DNA from: Roseovarius sp. 217
GTDB taxonomy: Bacteria; Pseudomonadota; Alphaproteobacteria; Rhodobacterales; Rhodobacteraceae
NCBI RefSeq assembly: GCF_000152845.1
Contig: NZ_CH902584.1
Coordinates: 295,239 to 359,238 of the forward strand
DNA length: 64,000 nucleotides
Direction: 5' to 3'
The notes under the pieces are model-generated. The model worked only from the letters and a program-made list of their open reading frames with translations. It searched no databases and was not told where the DNA came from. Below, piece by piece: positions 39,167-48,069 of this stretch. Positions within the stretch are counted from its first letter, which is position 1, and every line of letters begins with the position of its first letter. Both the position numbers and the translations under genes were made by a program.

Positions 39167-40101
39167 AAATAATCTCTTGGTTTCAGAACGCTATCGACAC
39201 CAAGTGGCGGATAGAGCGTCGCAATTTTCCTCAGGTCAGACTGTATCTCGTCCACCAACCAGTCTCTCACCGCTTGAACGACATCGGCATTCGCGCCATC
39301 GGTGCGCGATAAGATACGGCAATCTCGACCTGGAAAGACCAACTCGTTGACCGCGGGCACTAGGCGTCCTTCGTTCATCCAGTAGCTGACAATGTTCATC
39401 CAACCCGCGGCAATACCCTGCCCCACGAGTGCTGCCTGAATCACCACGGCATAGTCTGAGAATCCCAGTTGTCCTTCGCGCCGAAGACCCAGTCCTGGCA
39501 TCAAGGACGCCACCCCTTCGGTGGCCTCGCCATCCAAACGGATCAACGCGGGCCCATCCTGCGGCGGCGGGTTCAGATAGCCGGGCGCGCAGACCGGAAC
39601 ATAAGCTTCACGCATGACAAAACGCCCCGACGTCTCTGATGCACTGCTATAACGCATGGCAATGTCGACCCCGGCTGTCGGGCCAGTCACCGGACCGGGG
39701 ATCAGTTGAAAGCGCAGATCGACACTTGGAAAAGCCTGTTGAAACTGTGCGATGCGCGGCATCAGCCAATGCGTGGTAAAGGCGGTAGAAACCGATATCG
39801 TAACCTGCGCCTTGCCCGTGCGTCGCTCCTGCAACTGATCGAGAACGCCGTTTATCTGAGAGAATGCCGATTCCACAACCTCTTTCAGCAGCAATCCATC
39901 ATCCGTCAGTCGGGCTCCGGGCTTGCCACGCAAAAACAGTTGCGCCCCCAAATGCGTTTCAAGACCCGCGAGCGTGCGGCTAACCGCAGGCTGGGTCACG
40001 TTCAACTCTTCAGCAGCGCGGGTGAAATTCTCATGCCGTGCAGCGGCTTCGAACACGAAGAGCGCATTCGCAGAGGGCAATTTTCGACGCAATCCATTCA
40101 T
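39163..40101 (-). CDS. LysR-family transcriptional regulator (GcvA-like)
   Basis: 312-residue regulator. LPSANALFVFEAAARHENFTRAAEELNVTQPAVSRTLAGLE is the HTH and is typical of the GcvA subgroup. The effector domain includes STAFTTHWLMPRIAQFQ and GQGIAAGWMNIVSYWM. It is divergent from the HAD hydrolase and DAO-like oxidase genes, with about 110 bases between, so it likely regulates them and itself. Two adjacent, coupled LysR genes of different subgroups are uncommon. Confidence 0.9.
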   Translation of the reverse strand: MNGLRRKLPSANALFVFEAAARHENFTRAAEELNVTQPAVSRTLAGLETHLGAQLFLRGKPGARLTDDGLLLKEVVESAFSQINGVLDQLQERRTGKAQVTISVSTAFTTHWLMPRIAQFQQAFPSVDLRFQLIPGPVTGPTAGVDIAMRYSSASETSGRFVMREAYVPVCAPGYLNPPPQDGPALIRLDGEATEGVASLMPGLGLRREGQLGFSDYAVVIQAALVGQGIAAGWMNIVSYWMNEGRLVPAVNELVFPGRDCRILSRTDGANADVVQAVRDWLVDEIQSDLRKIATLYPPLGVDSVLKPRDYL

Positions 40102-40212
40102 GATCTCAAGTTATGGAAAGTCTCAGTATTTGGCAATTGCTCAAATGGGGGGCTCTGCATCATTGTCACTTCATTACTAACGCCCGACCGGGGCAAACAA
40201 CATGAGGCTTCC

Positions 40213-40914
40213 ATGGATTTTTCCGCGTTCAAGATGCTGACATTCGATATCGTCGGCACCTGCATCGACTTTGAAAAAGGCGTTTTGGACGCCGTGCGCC
40301 GCATCGGTGGCAGTGCCGCCGCCCATCTGTCTGATGATGACATCTTTGGCCCCTACATGGCGGGTCGCGACCTGAACTACGGGCGCTCCAGCGAGGTTTT
40401 CGCAGATGTTTACGTGCATCTCGCCCAAGAGCTCGGCCTACCGACCACCCCAGATGCCGCCCGCGACTTTCAGCTTTCAGTCCTAGAATGGCCTGCGTTC
40501 GCAGAATCTGTCGAGGCCCTCGGGCGTTTGCGCACGCGGTTCCGTCTGGTGGCGATGACCAACGCGGATCGCACGGCATACTCCGCCTATGCGCATCGAC
40601 TCGGTCTGCCTTTTCACGACGCAGTGACCTGCGACGAGGCGCAATGCGCAAAGCCGAACCCGGAATTCTTTGCTTTCAACCGTGGTCGGCAATCGGCGCT
40701 TGGCTACAAACAAAGCGAAATTCTGCACGTTGCCCAAAGCCAGCATCACGATATCGGCGTCGCTAAATCCTTGGGCTATAAAACATGCTGGATCGAACGA
40801 CGGCATGATCAGGTGGGCTACGGCGCAACCCCGGATCCGGCAAGCTTTACCGAACCTGATCTGCGCCTGCCCAGCCTCAAAGCGCTTGCCGACGCCGTAC
40901 TTGGGGCCGCATGA
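40213..40914 (+). CDS. HAD-superfamily hydrolase, type II haloacid dehalogenase-like
   Basis: 233-residue HAD protein. The nucleophile Asp is in KMLTFDIVGTCIDFE (family form FDVYGTL), motif II is VAMTNAD, the motif III Lys is in CAKPNPEFF, and motif IV is HDIGVAKSLGYKTCWIERR. It could hydrolyse a haloacid or a small phosphoester. Its stop overlaps the next gene's start (ATGATG), so it is co-translated with the DAO-like oxidase. This pairing is common in roseobacters but the substrate is not known to me. Confidence 0.82.
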   Translation: MDFSAFKMLTFDIVGTCIDFEKGVLDAVRRIGGSAAAHLSDDDIFGPYMAGRDLNYGRSSEVFADVYVHLAQELGLPTTPDAARDFQLSVLEWPAFAESVEALGRLRTRFRLVAMTNADRTAYSAYAHRLGLPFHDAVTCDEAQCAKPNPEFFAFNRGRQSALGYKQSEILHVAQSQHHDIGVAKSLGYKTCWIERRHDQVGYGATPDPASFTEPDLRLPSLKALADAVLGAA

Positions 40915-42209
40915 TGCCGCTTCCGCCGCCGGCCAAATCGCTTTGGCGAGACCAAGAACCCGCCAGCCCGGACTATCCGGCGCTGCTGCAGGATTGCGCG
41001 TATGACATTGCGATCATTGGCGGCGGATATACCGGTTTGCACGCGGCCCACACCTTTGCCGATGCAGGTTTAAGCGTGATTGTGCTCGAGGCTGGAGAGC
41101 CAGGGATCGGCGGCAGCGGTCGGAACGGCGGCGTCGTATCCGCTAAATTCCGCCGTGGTTTCAGCGACATTGCCCGATCGCACGGTCTTGAGATGGCGCA
41201 ACGTATGCACGCCATTGCAACCGCCAGCGTCGAGCATCTGACGACCACTCTCAACAGATTTGATTTGTCGAGCACTGGATTTCGCCGGGTTGGTGCTTTG
41301 AAATGCGCGCATTCAGCCAAGGCCCTTTACCACGCTCGGCAAGAGGCAGACTGGTTGCGAAACACTTTGGGCGACACCGGATTGCACGTGCTGTGCGCCG
41401 AGGCCGTCGCCGAGGAGACAGGTTCCAGCAGCTTTGTCGGCGGCGTGTTGCAGGATGGTGCCGGAACCATTCAGCCCCTCGCCTATCTGCTGGGCCTATG
41501 GGGAGCAGCCAAAGCCCGTGGCATTGGCGTCTTTGCCCAGACCCCCGTGCAATCCATCGCGGAAAAGGGCGAACGGGTGGTCTTGACGACACCGGGCGCA
41601 AGCGTCATCGCTGACCGCGTTCTGGTGGCCACCAACGCTTACTCTTGGCTTACTCCAGCGGGAAAGCCTATCGCCCGGAGTATCGTACCGTTCCGAAGTG
41701 CCATGGTCGCAACCGAGCCTTTGCCCGACCATCTCGATAAGCTTTTGCTACCCAAATGCCGAAGCTATACCGAAACCCGCCGCATGATGCGCTGGTTCCG
41801 CAAGGTGGATGGGCGGGTGATCTTTGGTGGGCGCGGCGCATTGGGGGCCGTCGATGCACCAGCCGCCTTTCGACGACTTGAAGGCGCAATGCTCAAGATT
41901 TTTCCCGACCTGCACGATGTGCCGATTGCGCTGCGCTGGTCCGGTCAGGTTGCATTGACCTTTGACGGTCTTCCACAAGCTGGCCTCCTGTCGAACCGCA
42001 TTGGTTATGCGGCGGGGTTCAACGGTGCCGGTGTCGCTATGTCGGGCTTTGTCGGGGATCAGATCGCCAGGCGCATGACCGGCCAACCGCATCACCTTGC
42101 ACTGATCGCGCGCGCAAGCATCCCCAAAGTTCCATTCTACCCTTTACGCGCAATCGCTGTTCGCTCGACAACCTTTTTCTACGAAATGCTCGACGCCGCC
42201 GGTCTCTAG
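40911..42209 (+). CDS. FAD-dependent amine/amino-acid oxidoreductase (DAO family, PuuB-like)
   Basis: 432-residue flavoprotein. YDIAIIGGGYTGLHAAHTFADAG binds FAD, followed by GGSGRNGGVVSAKFRRGFSD, which resembles gamma-glutamylputrescine oxidase PuuB and related amine oxidases, and YAAGFNGAGVAMSGFVGDQIA near the C terminus. It likely oxidises a secondary amine or amino acid derivative. The last gene before the right-hand IS6 remnant; it starts inside the HAD gene's stop. Confidence 0.85.
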   Translation: MMPLPPPAKSLWRDQEPASPDYPALLQDCAYDIAIIGGGYTGLHAAHTFADAGLSVIVLEAGEPGIGGSGRNGGVVSAKFRRGFSDIARSHGLEMAQRMHAIATASVEHLTTTLNRFDLSSTGFRRVGALKCAHSAKALYHARQEADWLRNTLGDTGLHVLCAEAVAEETGSSSFVGGVLQDGAGTIQPLAYLLGLWGAAKARGIGVFAQTPVQSIAEKGERVVLTTPGASVIADRVLVATNAYSWLTPAGKPIARSIVPFRSAMVATEPLPDHLDKLLLPKCRSYTETRRMMRWFRKVDGRVIFGGRGALGAVDAPAAFRRLEGAMLKIFPDLHDVPIALRWSGQVALTFDGLPQAGLLSNRIGYAAGFNGAGVAMSGFVGDQIARRMTGQPHHLALIARASIPKVPFYPLRAIAVRSTTFFYEMLDAAGL

Positions 42210-42439
42210 AAACGGATTCCTCCAAGGGACGCGGTATACCGGTAGTGACCCCAAACTTGTGAGCTAGCGGCCGCATTCTCCAGTTTAAGACCTTGAACTG
42301 CCCGAAACCTCTGAGGCTAGGTTTTGAGTGTTCCTGTTCGCGCCTATTCGTTCTTTGGACCCAGCGATCCAAACATGTACTACGAATATTCCACTTCAAG
42401 CTAGAATCTCGAAACCCAGGTTTTGCATGACCGACCCGC
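42210..42439. other. non-coding gap with no assignable feature
   Basis: 230 bases between the DAO-like oxidase stop and the IS6 fragment. Open frames here have no family resemblance that I can defend. It may be eroded insertion-sequence DNA continuing from copy 2, since the transposase reading is lost at about 42440. Confidence 0.4.
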
Positions 42440-42608
42440 GACCTCGCGCAGAGCCAAGTTGAACCGGGCGTAGAGCCGGACAACATGCGCAATGGTCCGG
42501 GGCGGAAACCGGCGGCGCTTGTAACTGATTGTCTCTGTCTGCATCGCCACCGCCAAAGACCAGATCAATGAACCAGCGACCTTAGACCCGTTAACGTGAC
42601 AACACCCT
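42440..42608 (-). mobile_element. IS6-family element remnant, left end and transposase N terminus (copy 2)
   Basis: On the minus strand, ATG at 42544 opens MQTETISYKRRRFPPRTIAH, followed by VVRLYARFNLALREVA, the IS6 transposase N terminus, nearly identical in DNA to copy 1 at 30.85 kb. The match stops at the same residue (LREVA) as copy 1. Outside it, GTTAACGTGACAACACC (42591-42607, plus strand) matches copy 1's right inverted repeat GTTAACGTGACAAGACC. The remainder of the transposase is missing. Orientation is opposite to copy 1. Confidence 0.7.
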
Positions 42609-42779
42609 CATGCGGCCCGCACCGGAGACCACATTAGGGATGTGGCGCGTCGATCCTCGGGTCAATTCCAGCCGCGCGCGTGGCCCCGCGCTGATCGAGC
42701 CGGGAGCGGACACAACGGATTGAACCGCTTCTTTCACGCTGACCCTTTTCTAACCGGGGGCAAAAGATATATAGACGTC

Positions 42780-42830
42780 ATGAAACAGACCCTGTCCCAT
42801 GGCAATAATCCGATAGTGCGACACAAATGA
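42780..42830 (+). CDS. possible 16-codon leader peptide overlapping the clpS start
   Basis: ATG at 42780 encodes [16 protein letters not shown], and its TGA overlaps the clpS ATG as ATGA, so the two would be translationally coupled. A TATATA at 42767-42772 lies just upstream. No family is recognised and no strong ribosome site is seen. It may simply be chance or leader sequence. Confidence 0.3.
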   Translation: MKQTLSHGNNPIVRHK

Positions 42831-43165
42831 TCCAACATCCGATTACAATGGCCGGGCCCGATGAGGACGCGGGAGATCCTGCGGTCGTGGTCGCCACCCG
42901 GCCCAAGACCAAGCGTCCACCGCTCTATAAGGTTCTGCTGCTCAATGATGACTACACGCCGATGGAGTTTGTGGTCGCCGTGCTGGAACGTTTCTTTGGC
43001 ATGTCACATGCACAGGCGTTTGAAATCATGCTGACGGTGCATAAGAAAGGCCTCGCCGTTGTCGGTGTGTTCAGTCATGAGATTGCCGAAACCAAGGTGG
43101 CGCAGGTGATGGATTTTGCCCGCCGCCACCAGCACCCGCTGCAATGCACAATGGAAAAAGAATAA
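42827..43165 (+). CDS. clpS: ClpS, adaptor for the ClpA/ClpP N-degron protease
   Basis: 112-residue adaptor that delivers N-degron substrates to ClpAP. The conserved core is present: [26 protein letters not shown] (Asn-Asp N-degron pocket), [31 protein letters not shown] and [13 protein letters not shown] 42827 is used; ATG 42848 (MAGPDED) is possible. It is followed one base later by the methyltransferase gene. Its usual upstream neighbour is not visible because the IS6 scar abuts it. Confidence 0.95.
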   Translation: MIQHPITMAGPDEDAGDPAVVVATRPKTKRPPLYKVLLLNDDYTPMEFVVAVLERFFGMSHAQAFEIMLTVHKKGLAVVGVFSHEIAETKVAQVMDFARRHQHPLQCTMEKE

Positions 43166-43166
43166 C

Positions 43167-44159
43167 TTGGCCACTGCCACACGCCTGACCATTGCCCTCG
43201 CCGACGGGGTTGTTACCATTCCCGAAGCGGGGCGGATTGCCGTTTTCACGCCGCGTGTGGAGTCGGACCTGTCGGCGTTGCCGATGGATCGGGTGCAGGT
43301 GATCACCACGCTAAAACCCGATTTCGATTACTTTGCAGGTTTGGGATATGACTGCGCTGTTGCGCCCGAAGGGCGATATGGTGCGGCGATCCTCTGTCTG
43401 CCCCGGGCCAAGGCAAGAGCCCGTGCCACGCTTGCAGAGGCTGCATCGGTGACCGATGGCCCGGTGATCGTCGATGGTCTGAAAACCGATGGCATAGAAT
43501 CGGTGCTGCGGGATTGTCGCCGCCGCGTGACAATCAGCGCGCCGCTGTCCAAGGCGCATGGCAAGATCTTCAGTTTGGCCGCCGGGCCGGAATTCTCCGA
43601 GTGGGCCGCGACCGTGCCGAAAGAGATCGAAGGCGGTTATGTCACCGCACCCGGCGTGTTTTCTGCGGATGGCATTGATCCCGCATCCGAGTTTCTGGCC
43701 AACAGCCTGCCGCCCAAGCTGGGCGCGTATGTGATTGATCTGGGCGCCGGCTGGGGCTATCTGAGCGCCCGTGCGCTGGAGCGCGACAGCATTGCCCGGC
43801 TTGATCTGGTCGAGGCGGACCATGCGGCACTCACCTGCGCGCGCAAGAACGTCATGGATTCCCGCGCCTATTTTCATTGGGCTGACGCCACCCGATGGCA
43901 ACCTGAGGCGCGCGCCGATGCCGTTATCATGAACCCGCCATTTCACGAGAGTCGCGCCGCCGATCCAGATCTGGGCCGCGCCTTCATTCGTGCAGCGGCG
44001 GGAATGCTCAAACCCTCGGGCGCACTCTGGATGGTGGCCAATCGCCATCTCCCCTATGAAACCACGCTTGCACAATGCTTCTCGTCGGTCGCAGAGGCAG
44101 CAGGCGATACCCGCTTCAAGATCCTTCACGCCAGCCGTCCCGCGCGGAAAACCCACTAG
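43167..44159 (+). CDS. RsmC-like 16S rRNA (guanine-N2) methyltransferase
   Basis: 330-residue class I SAM methyltransferase with a degenerate N-terminal half and a catalytic C half. LGAYVIDLGAGWGYLSARAL is the SAM loop, and DAVIMNPPFHESRAADPDLGRAFI carries the NPPF motif of base-amino methyltransferases, as in RsmC. It most likely methylates G1207-equivalent 16S rRNA. TTG at 43167, one base after the clpS stop, is the best start; the first ATG frame runs back into clpS. Confidence 0.82.
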   Translation: MATATRLTIALADGVVTIPEAGRIAVFTPRVESDLSALPMDRVQVITTLKPDFDYFAGLGYDCAVAPEGRYGAAILCLPRAKARARATLAEAASVTDGPVIVDGLKTDGIESVLRDCRRRVTISAPLSKAHGKIFSLAAGPEFSEWAATVPKEIEGGYVTAPGVFSADGIDPASEFLANSLPPKLGAYVIDLGAGWGYLSARALERDSIARLDLVEADHAALTCARKNVMDSRAYFHWADATRWQPEARADAVIMNPPFHESRAADPDLGRAFIRAAAGMLKPSGALWMVANRHLPYETTLAQCFSSVAEAAGDTRFKILHASRPARKTH

Positions 44160-44204
44160 CGACATCCAGCGCGTACGTCTTGGACCCAGCTCGAAAGGCC
44201 CAGC

Positions 44205-45005
44205 ATGTCATTCTCAATCTCTGGCAAAACCGCGATCATCACCGGCGGGGCGAACGGAATCGGTCTCGCGATCGGTCGTCATTTCGTGGACAAGGGCGCC
44301 AATGTCGTTTTTGCCGACATGGACGAGGCGCGGCTGATCAAGGAATTGGGTGAGAATGACGATAGCAGCAATGTCCGCTATTTCGCAGGAGATCTGCGCG
44401 AGAAATTGACCCAAGCCAATCTCATATCCGCCACAATTGATGCATTCGAGCAGATCGACATCCTCGTGAATGCCTGCCGTCAGATTGTCCCCTCTGATGC
44501 ACTGAACCCGGATGATGATGCGGTCGAGATGCTGTTGCAGCAAAACCTGCTGACTGCGCTACGGATGAGCCAACAGGTCGCGCGTCGGATGATCAAACAA
44601 TCCGAAGGCCAAACCGAAGGAAGTGCCGGCACGATTGTCAACATCTCGTCGATTGCCGCGCGCTGCACCCATCCTTCTCTGCTGGCCTATTCGATTTCTT
44701 CCGCAGCTCTTGACCAGATGACACGCAGTCTTGCGCTTGCACTGGCACCACATCGGATTCGGGTTAACGCGCTGGCCTTTGGGTCGGTCATGAGCGCCTC
44801 GCTCAAGGAAACCCTGCGCGAACACAGCGACTATCGTGCCGACATCGAGTGCCACACTCCGCTCGGTCGGATCGCCTCTGCTGCGGAACTGGCCGAGGCG
44901 GTGCATTACCTCGCCTGCGACGGATCGGCCTTTATGACCGGGCAGATCATGACGGTCGATGGTGGTCGCACCCTGCTTGACCCCTGCGCAGCCCCGGCGC
45001 ACTAA
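44205..45005 (+). CDS. SDR-family oxidoreductase lacking the catalytic lysine
   Basis: 266-residue short-chain dehydrogenase fold. The TGGANGIG cofactor loop (13-20) and a DGGRTLLDP-type C terminus are intact, with serine in VNISSIA. However, the YxxxK motif reads AYSISSAAL (Tyr162, Ser166 where Lys is required), and the usual NNAG is VNACRQ. It could be a pseudoenzyme or use a different mechanism. It lies 28 bases upstream of hemF in the same direction, so a role in porphyrin metabolism or its regulation is possible but unproven. Confidence 0.8.
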   Translation: MSFSISGKTAIITGGANGIGLAIGRHFVDKGANVVFADMDEARLIKELGENDDSSNVRYFAGDLREKLTQANLISATIDAFEQIDILVNACRQIVPSDALNPDDDAVEMLLQQNLLTALRMSQQVARRMIKQSEGQTEGSAGTIVNISSIAARCTHPSLLAYSISSAALDQMTRSLALALAPHRIRVNALAFGSVMSASLKETLREHSDYRADIECHTPLGRIASAAELAEAVHYLACDGSAFMTGQIMTVDGGRTLLDPCAAPAH

Positions 45006-45033
45006 TAGGCATCATTGCCTTAGGACAAGACGA

Positions 45034-45924
45034 ATGACCGACGAATTTACCCAACAGAAAACCCGCGCCGCCGCTTGGTTCCGCCAGTTGCGCGATGACA
45101 TCGTCGCCGCCTTCGAGGGGCTGGAGGACAGTCACGCCAACGGTCCCCTGTCAGACACCGCGCCGGGACGCTTTGAGGTCAGCGACACCCGCCGCCACAG
45201 CGAGGACGGATCGGACGCCGGTGGCGGCCTCATGAGCGTGCTGCGCGGGGGCCGGGTGTTTGAAAAGGTTGGCGTCAATGTCTCAGAGGTCTATGGCACC
45301 TTGGGTGAGGCGGCACAGCGTTCGATGGCGGCGCGCGGCGTGCCCGGGATGGACAGCGATCCGCGGTTCTGGGCTTCGGGCATCAGCCTTGTGGCGCATA
45401 TGCAGAACCCGCACGCGCCTGCGGTGCATATGAACACGCGGATGTTCTGGACGCCGCATGCATGGTGGTTCGGGGGCGGGTCCGATCTCAATCCCTGCAT
45501 CGAGTATCCCGAGGACACGGCGCATTTTCACGCTCAACAACAGGCGCATCTCGATCCGCATGGCATTGACCTCTACCCCACACTCAAAGCATGGGCGGAT
45601 GAGTATTTCTTTGTACCGCATCGCAACCGCGCGCGTGGCGTTGGCGGAATTTTCATGGATGATCGCAATACCGGCGACTGGGAGGCGGATTTTGCCCTGA
45701 CGCAAGACATCGGTCGTGCCTTCTTGCCCGCCTATGTGCCACTGATCGAAAAGCGCCGGGTGCAGGATTGGTCAGAGGCCGACAAGGATACCCAACTGGT
45801 CCATCGCGGCCTCTATGCCGAATACAACCTTGTCTATGATCGTGGCACGAAGTTCGGTCTCGCCACCGGGCATGATGCGAACGCCGTATTGATGAGCCTT
45901 CCGCCGATGGCGAAATGGATCTGA
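45034..45924 (+). CDS. hemF: oxygen-dependent coproporphyrinogen III oxidase
   Basis: 296-residue enzyme of haem and bacteriochlorophyll synthesis that converts coproporphyrinogen III to protoporphyrinogen IX. Hallmarks are GGGLMSVLRGGRVFEKVGVN, HMNTRMFWTPHAWWFGGGSDLNP and FVPHRNRARGVGGIFMDD, ending LMSLPPMAKW. ATG 45034 is the start. It is convergent with the IclR gene, 7 bases apart. Confidence 0.96.
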   Translation: MTDEFTQQKTRAAAWFRQLRDDIVAAFEGLEDSHANGPLSDTAPGRFEVSDTRRHSEDGSDAGGGLMSVLRGGRVFEKVGVNVSEVYGTLGEAAQRSMAARGVPGMDSDPRFWASGISLVAHMQNPHAPAVHMNTRMFWTPHAWWFGGGSDLNPCIEYPEDTAHFHAQQQAHLDPHGIDLYPTLKAWADEYFFVPHRNRARGVGGIFMDDRNTGDWEADFALTQDIGRAFLPAYVPLIEKRRVQDWSEADKDTQLVHRGLYAEYNLVYDRGTKFGLATGHDANAVLMSLPPMAKWI

Positions 45925-45931
45925 CGCCGCG

Positions 45932-46696
45932 TTAGGCTACGAGCTGTGACAGATCGGACGCTGCCTCGCGCATGATACCGAGATAATCCATTGCCTTCTC
46001 GATGCTGAAACGCTGCGTTGGCGCGTGAAACGCCAGTGTCGCCATGAGCCGGTCGTTAACGTCCAAAATCGGGACGGCGAGGGCGATCATGTCCTCCATG
46101 AATTCCTCGCGGTCGAGAGAATAGCCCTGAACTCGCACCTGCTGAATCTCGTGCAAGAGGGCGTCAGGATCTGTCAGCGTGTTGGGCGTGCGCGCCTCAA
46201 GATCAGTCGCGCCGAGGTATCGCATCAGATGACTGCGCGCGAGCGTACTGAGATACATCTTGCCGCTGGCCGTACAATAAAACGGCACACGCGTACCGAT
46301 GGGAAGTTGGATACGCAGAGGCCATTCCGTCTCGATCCGCTCAAGATAGATCATCGCGTCCCGATCCGGCAGGGCGATATTGCAGGTTTCGCCGATCTGA
46401 CGGCTGAGACGTTGCAAAACTGCCTGCCGAGCGGTGCGAATTCGCAGCGATGACAGCACTCCCCCCGCCAAGGTACGCAGGCGCGGCCCCGGCGAATAAC
46501 TTCGCCCATCAAGATCGCGTTGTAGAAACCCCTCCTCCTCCAACGTGGCAAAGAGGCGGTGGATGGTAGGCTTGGGCAGGCCAATCGCGGCGTTGACCTC
46601 GGTCGGCGTGATGGGGACGCCCACGCGCGCAATCTCTTCGATCACCAGCAACAGCCGCAGGTTGGTCGGTATCGTTGCTGAGTCCTCGCCGTCCAT
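45932..46696 (-). CDS. IclR-family transcriptional regulator
   Basis: 254-residue regulator. The winged HTH is VPITPTEVNAAIGLPKPTIHRLFATLEEEGFL, followed by the GAF-like effector domain (GTRVPFYCTASGKMYLSTL and REEFMEDMIALAVPI). The start at 46696 avoids overlap with the TRAP gene and gives a normal N terminus. It lies at the end of the TRAP cluster in the same direction and probably controls the TRAP and GMC genes through the palindrome at 50124-50151. Confidence 0.9.
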   Translation of the reverse strand: MDGEDSATIPTNLRLLLVIEEIARVGVPITPTEVNAAIGLPKPTIHRLFATLEEEGFLQRDLDGRSYSPGPRLRTLAGGVLSSLRIRTARQAVLQRLSRQIGETCNIALPDRDAMIYLERIETEWPLRIQLPIGTRVPFYCTASGKMYLSTLARSHLMRYLGATDLEARTPNTLTDPDALLHEIQQVRVQGYSLDREEFMEDMIALAVPILDVNDRLMATLAFHAPTQRFSIEKAMDYLGIMREAASDLSQLVA

Positions 46697-46709
46697 GCCT
46701 AGCCCATCT

Positions 46710-48068
46710 TCACCGTTGTGGAAGCAGCGCTGTCGAGAGACCGGGAACCAGTGCGACAAGGAACCAGACCGCGAGCAGAGCCACGAGATAGGGAACCGTG
46801 TAGCGCAAAAGCTTGAAATAGGGAACGCCCGTCACCCCAGACGCAACATAGAGATTGAGACCATAGGGCGGCGTGATGAATCCGATCGACGCGCCCACAA
46901 GGAAGATCACCGCAAACTGCACCGGCTCGACACCCACGGCATGTGCAATCGGGGCGAGAATGGGTGCAAGGATGATCGTGACCGGCAAGCTTTCCAGCAC
47001 CATGCCACAGACAAAAACGATGGCCATGGAGGTGAAAAGCACAGCGTAATAGCCGCCCATCGACGTCACAAAGCTGCTAATGGTCTCCTGCGCACCCAGT
47101 ACCGAAAGGATCTGTTGCATCACCACCGACACGGCGATGAGCGGTGCCAGAATACCCGTGATCTGTGCCGAACGCATAGTGATCGACGGCAGTTCCAGAG
47201 GGCTGAATCCTTCTACCACCAGCATTTCCGAGATTTTCTTTTCGCTGACATCGCGGCCCTTGGCCCCGCCCATGAGCGTGTAAAGCGGCAAGCTGACAAA
47301 GCCCACGATCACGCAGAAGCCGACGGTCACACCTGCGGCCTCGGTCGGGGAAAACTTGCCAGTGTAGATCCCCCAGAGCACGAGACCAATGGCGAAGAAG
47401 CCAAGCCATGCTCCGATGGCTGTTTTGAGCACGCGCATCGGGCTGAGCGCGATCAGAATGCCCCAGCCGTTGCGCCAGCAGATCAGGAACGCGGCCAGCA
47501 TCATCGCCAGCACCATCAGGGTGCCGGGAATGATGCCCGCGACGAACAGTTCTGAAATCGGCAGATTAAGAAGGAACCCATAGACGATGAAGATGATCGA
47601 AGGTGGGATGATGATCCCCACCGTGCCGCCCGCCGCCGCCGTGGCCGCCGAAAAGCGCTCGTCATAGCCTCCCTTGACCATTTCAGGGTGTAACATCGAG
47701 CCGATGGTCGCGGTCGTGGCAGAATTCGAACCGGAGATTGCGGCAAAGAGCCCGCAGGCCCCCAGTGCGGCCATGGCAAGCCCGCCCCGGATCCATCCAA
47801 GGCACGCATAGGCGAAATCACTTAGGCGCCGCGCAATGCCGGAGCGGTTTATCAGATCTCCGGTCAGGATGAAGAGCGGCATCGCCAGAAGTGCAAAGCC
47901 ATCGGTGAACACATCTGCCAATGCCCCGCCGATATTCTGCAAGGACATACCAAGCACAAAGGAAATGCCGATGACCCAGTAACCGATGACCAGAAAGACC
48001 GGCACGCCGAACATGAAAAGAAAGGTAACTGCGATAGAAATCAGGGTGATAAGGGTTGGATCGGACAT
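46710..48068 (-). CDS. TRAP transporter large permease (DctM)
   Basis: 452-residue inner-membrane protein with about 12 hydrophobic segments that moves a carboxylate-type solute with sodium. Family motifs are FALLAMPLFILTGDLINRSG, GLFAAISGSNSATTATIGS and GIIIPPSIIFIVYG, with GFITPPYGLNLYVASGVTG in the second half. ATG 48068 is placed by GGAGG 8 bases upstream; a GTG three codons earlier is less likely. Two bases separate it from the DctQ stop. Confidence 0.93.
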   Translation of the reverse strand: MSDPTLITLISIAVTFLFMFGVPVFLVIGYWVIGISFVLGMSLQNIGGALADVFTDGFALLAMPLFILTGDLINRSGIARRLSDFAYACLGWIRGGLAMAALGACGLFAAISGSNSATTATIGSMLHPEMVKGGYDERFSAATAAAGGTVGIIIPPSIIFIVYGFLLNLPISELFVAGIIPGTLMVLAMMLAAFLICWRNGWGILIALSPMRVLKTAIGAWLGFFAIGLVLWGIYTGKFSPTEAAGVTVGFCVIVGFVSLPLYTLMGGAKGRDVSEKKISEMLVVEGFSPLELPSITMRSAQITGILAPLIAVSVVMQQILSVLGAQETISSFVTSMGGYYAVLFTSMAIVFVCGMVLESLPVTIILAPILAPIAHAVGVEPVQFAVIFLVGASIGFITPPYGLNLYVASGVTGVPYFKLLRYTVPYLVALLAVWFLVALVPGLSTALLPQR

Positions 48069-48069
48069 C

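Noticed and set aside
42250..42330. Possible IS3 OrfA-like coiled-coil fragment on the minus strand
   Set aside because: Only a vague KVL...LEN-like resemblance across frames; too weak to call.
42642..42830. 62-codon frame upstream of clpS
   Set aside because: The first part is Arg/Pro-rich with no recognisable family; only the last 16 codons, coupled to clpS, were kept as a low-confidence item.
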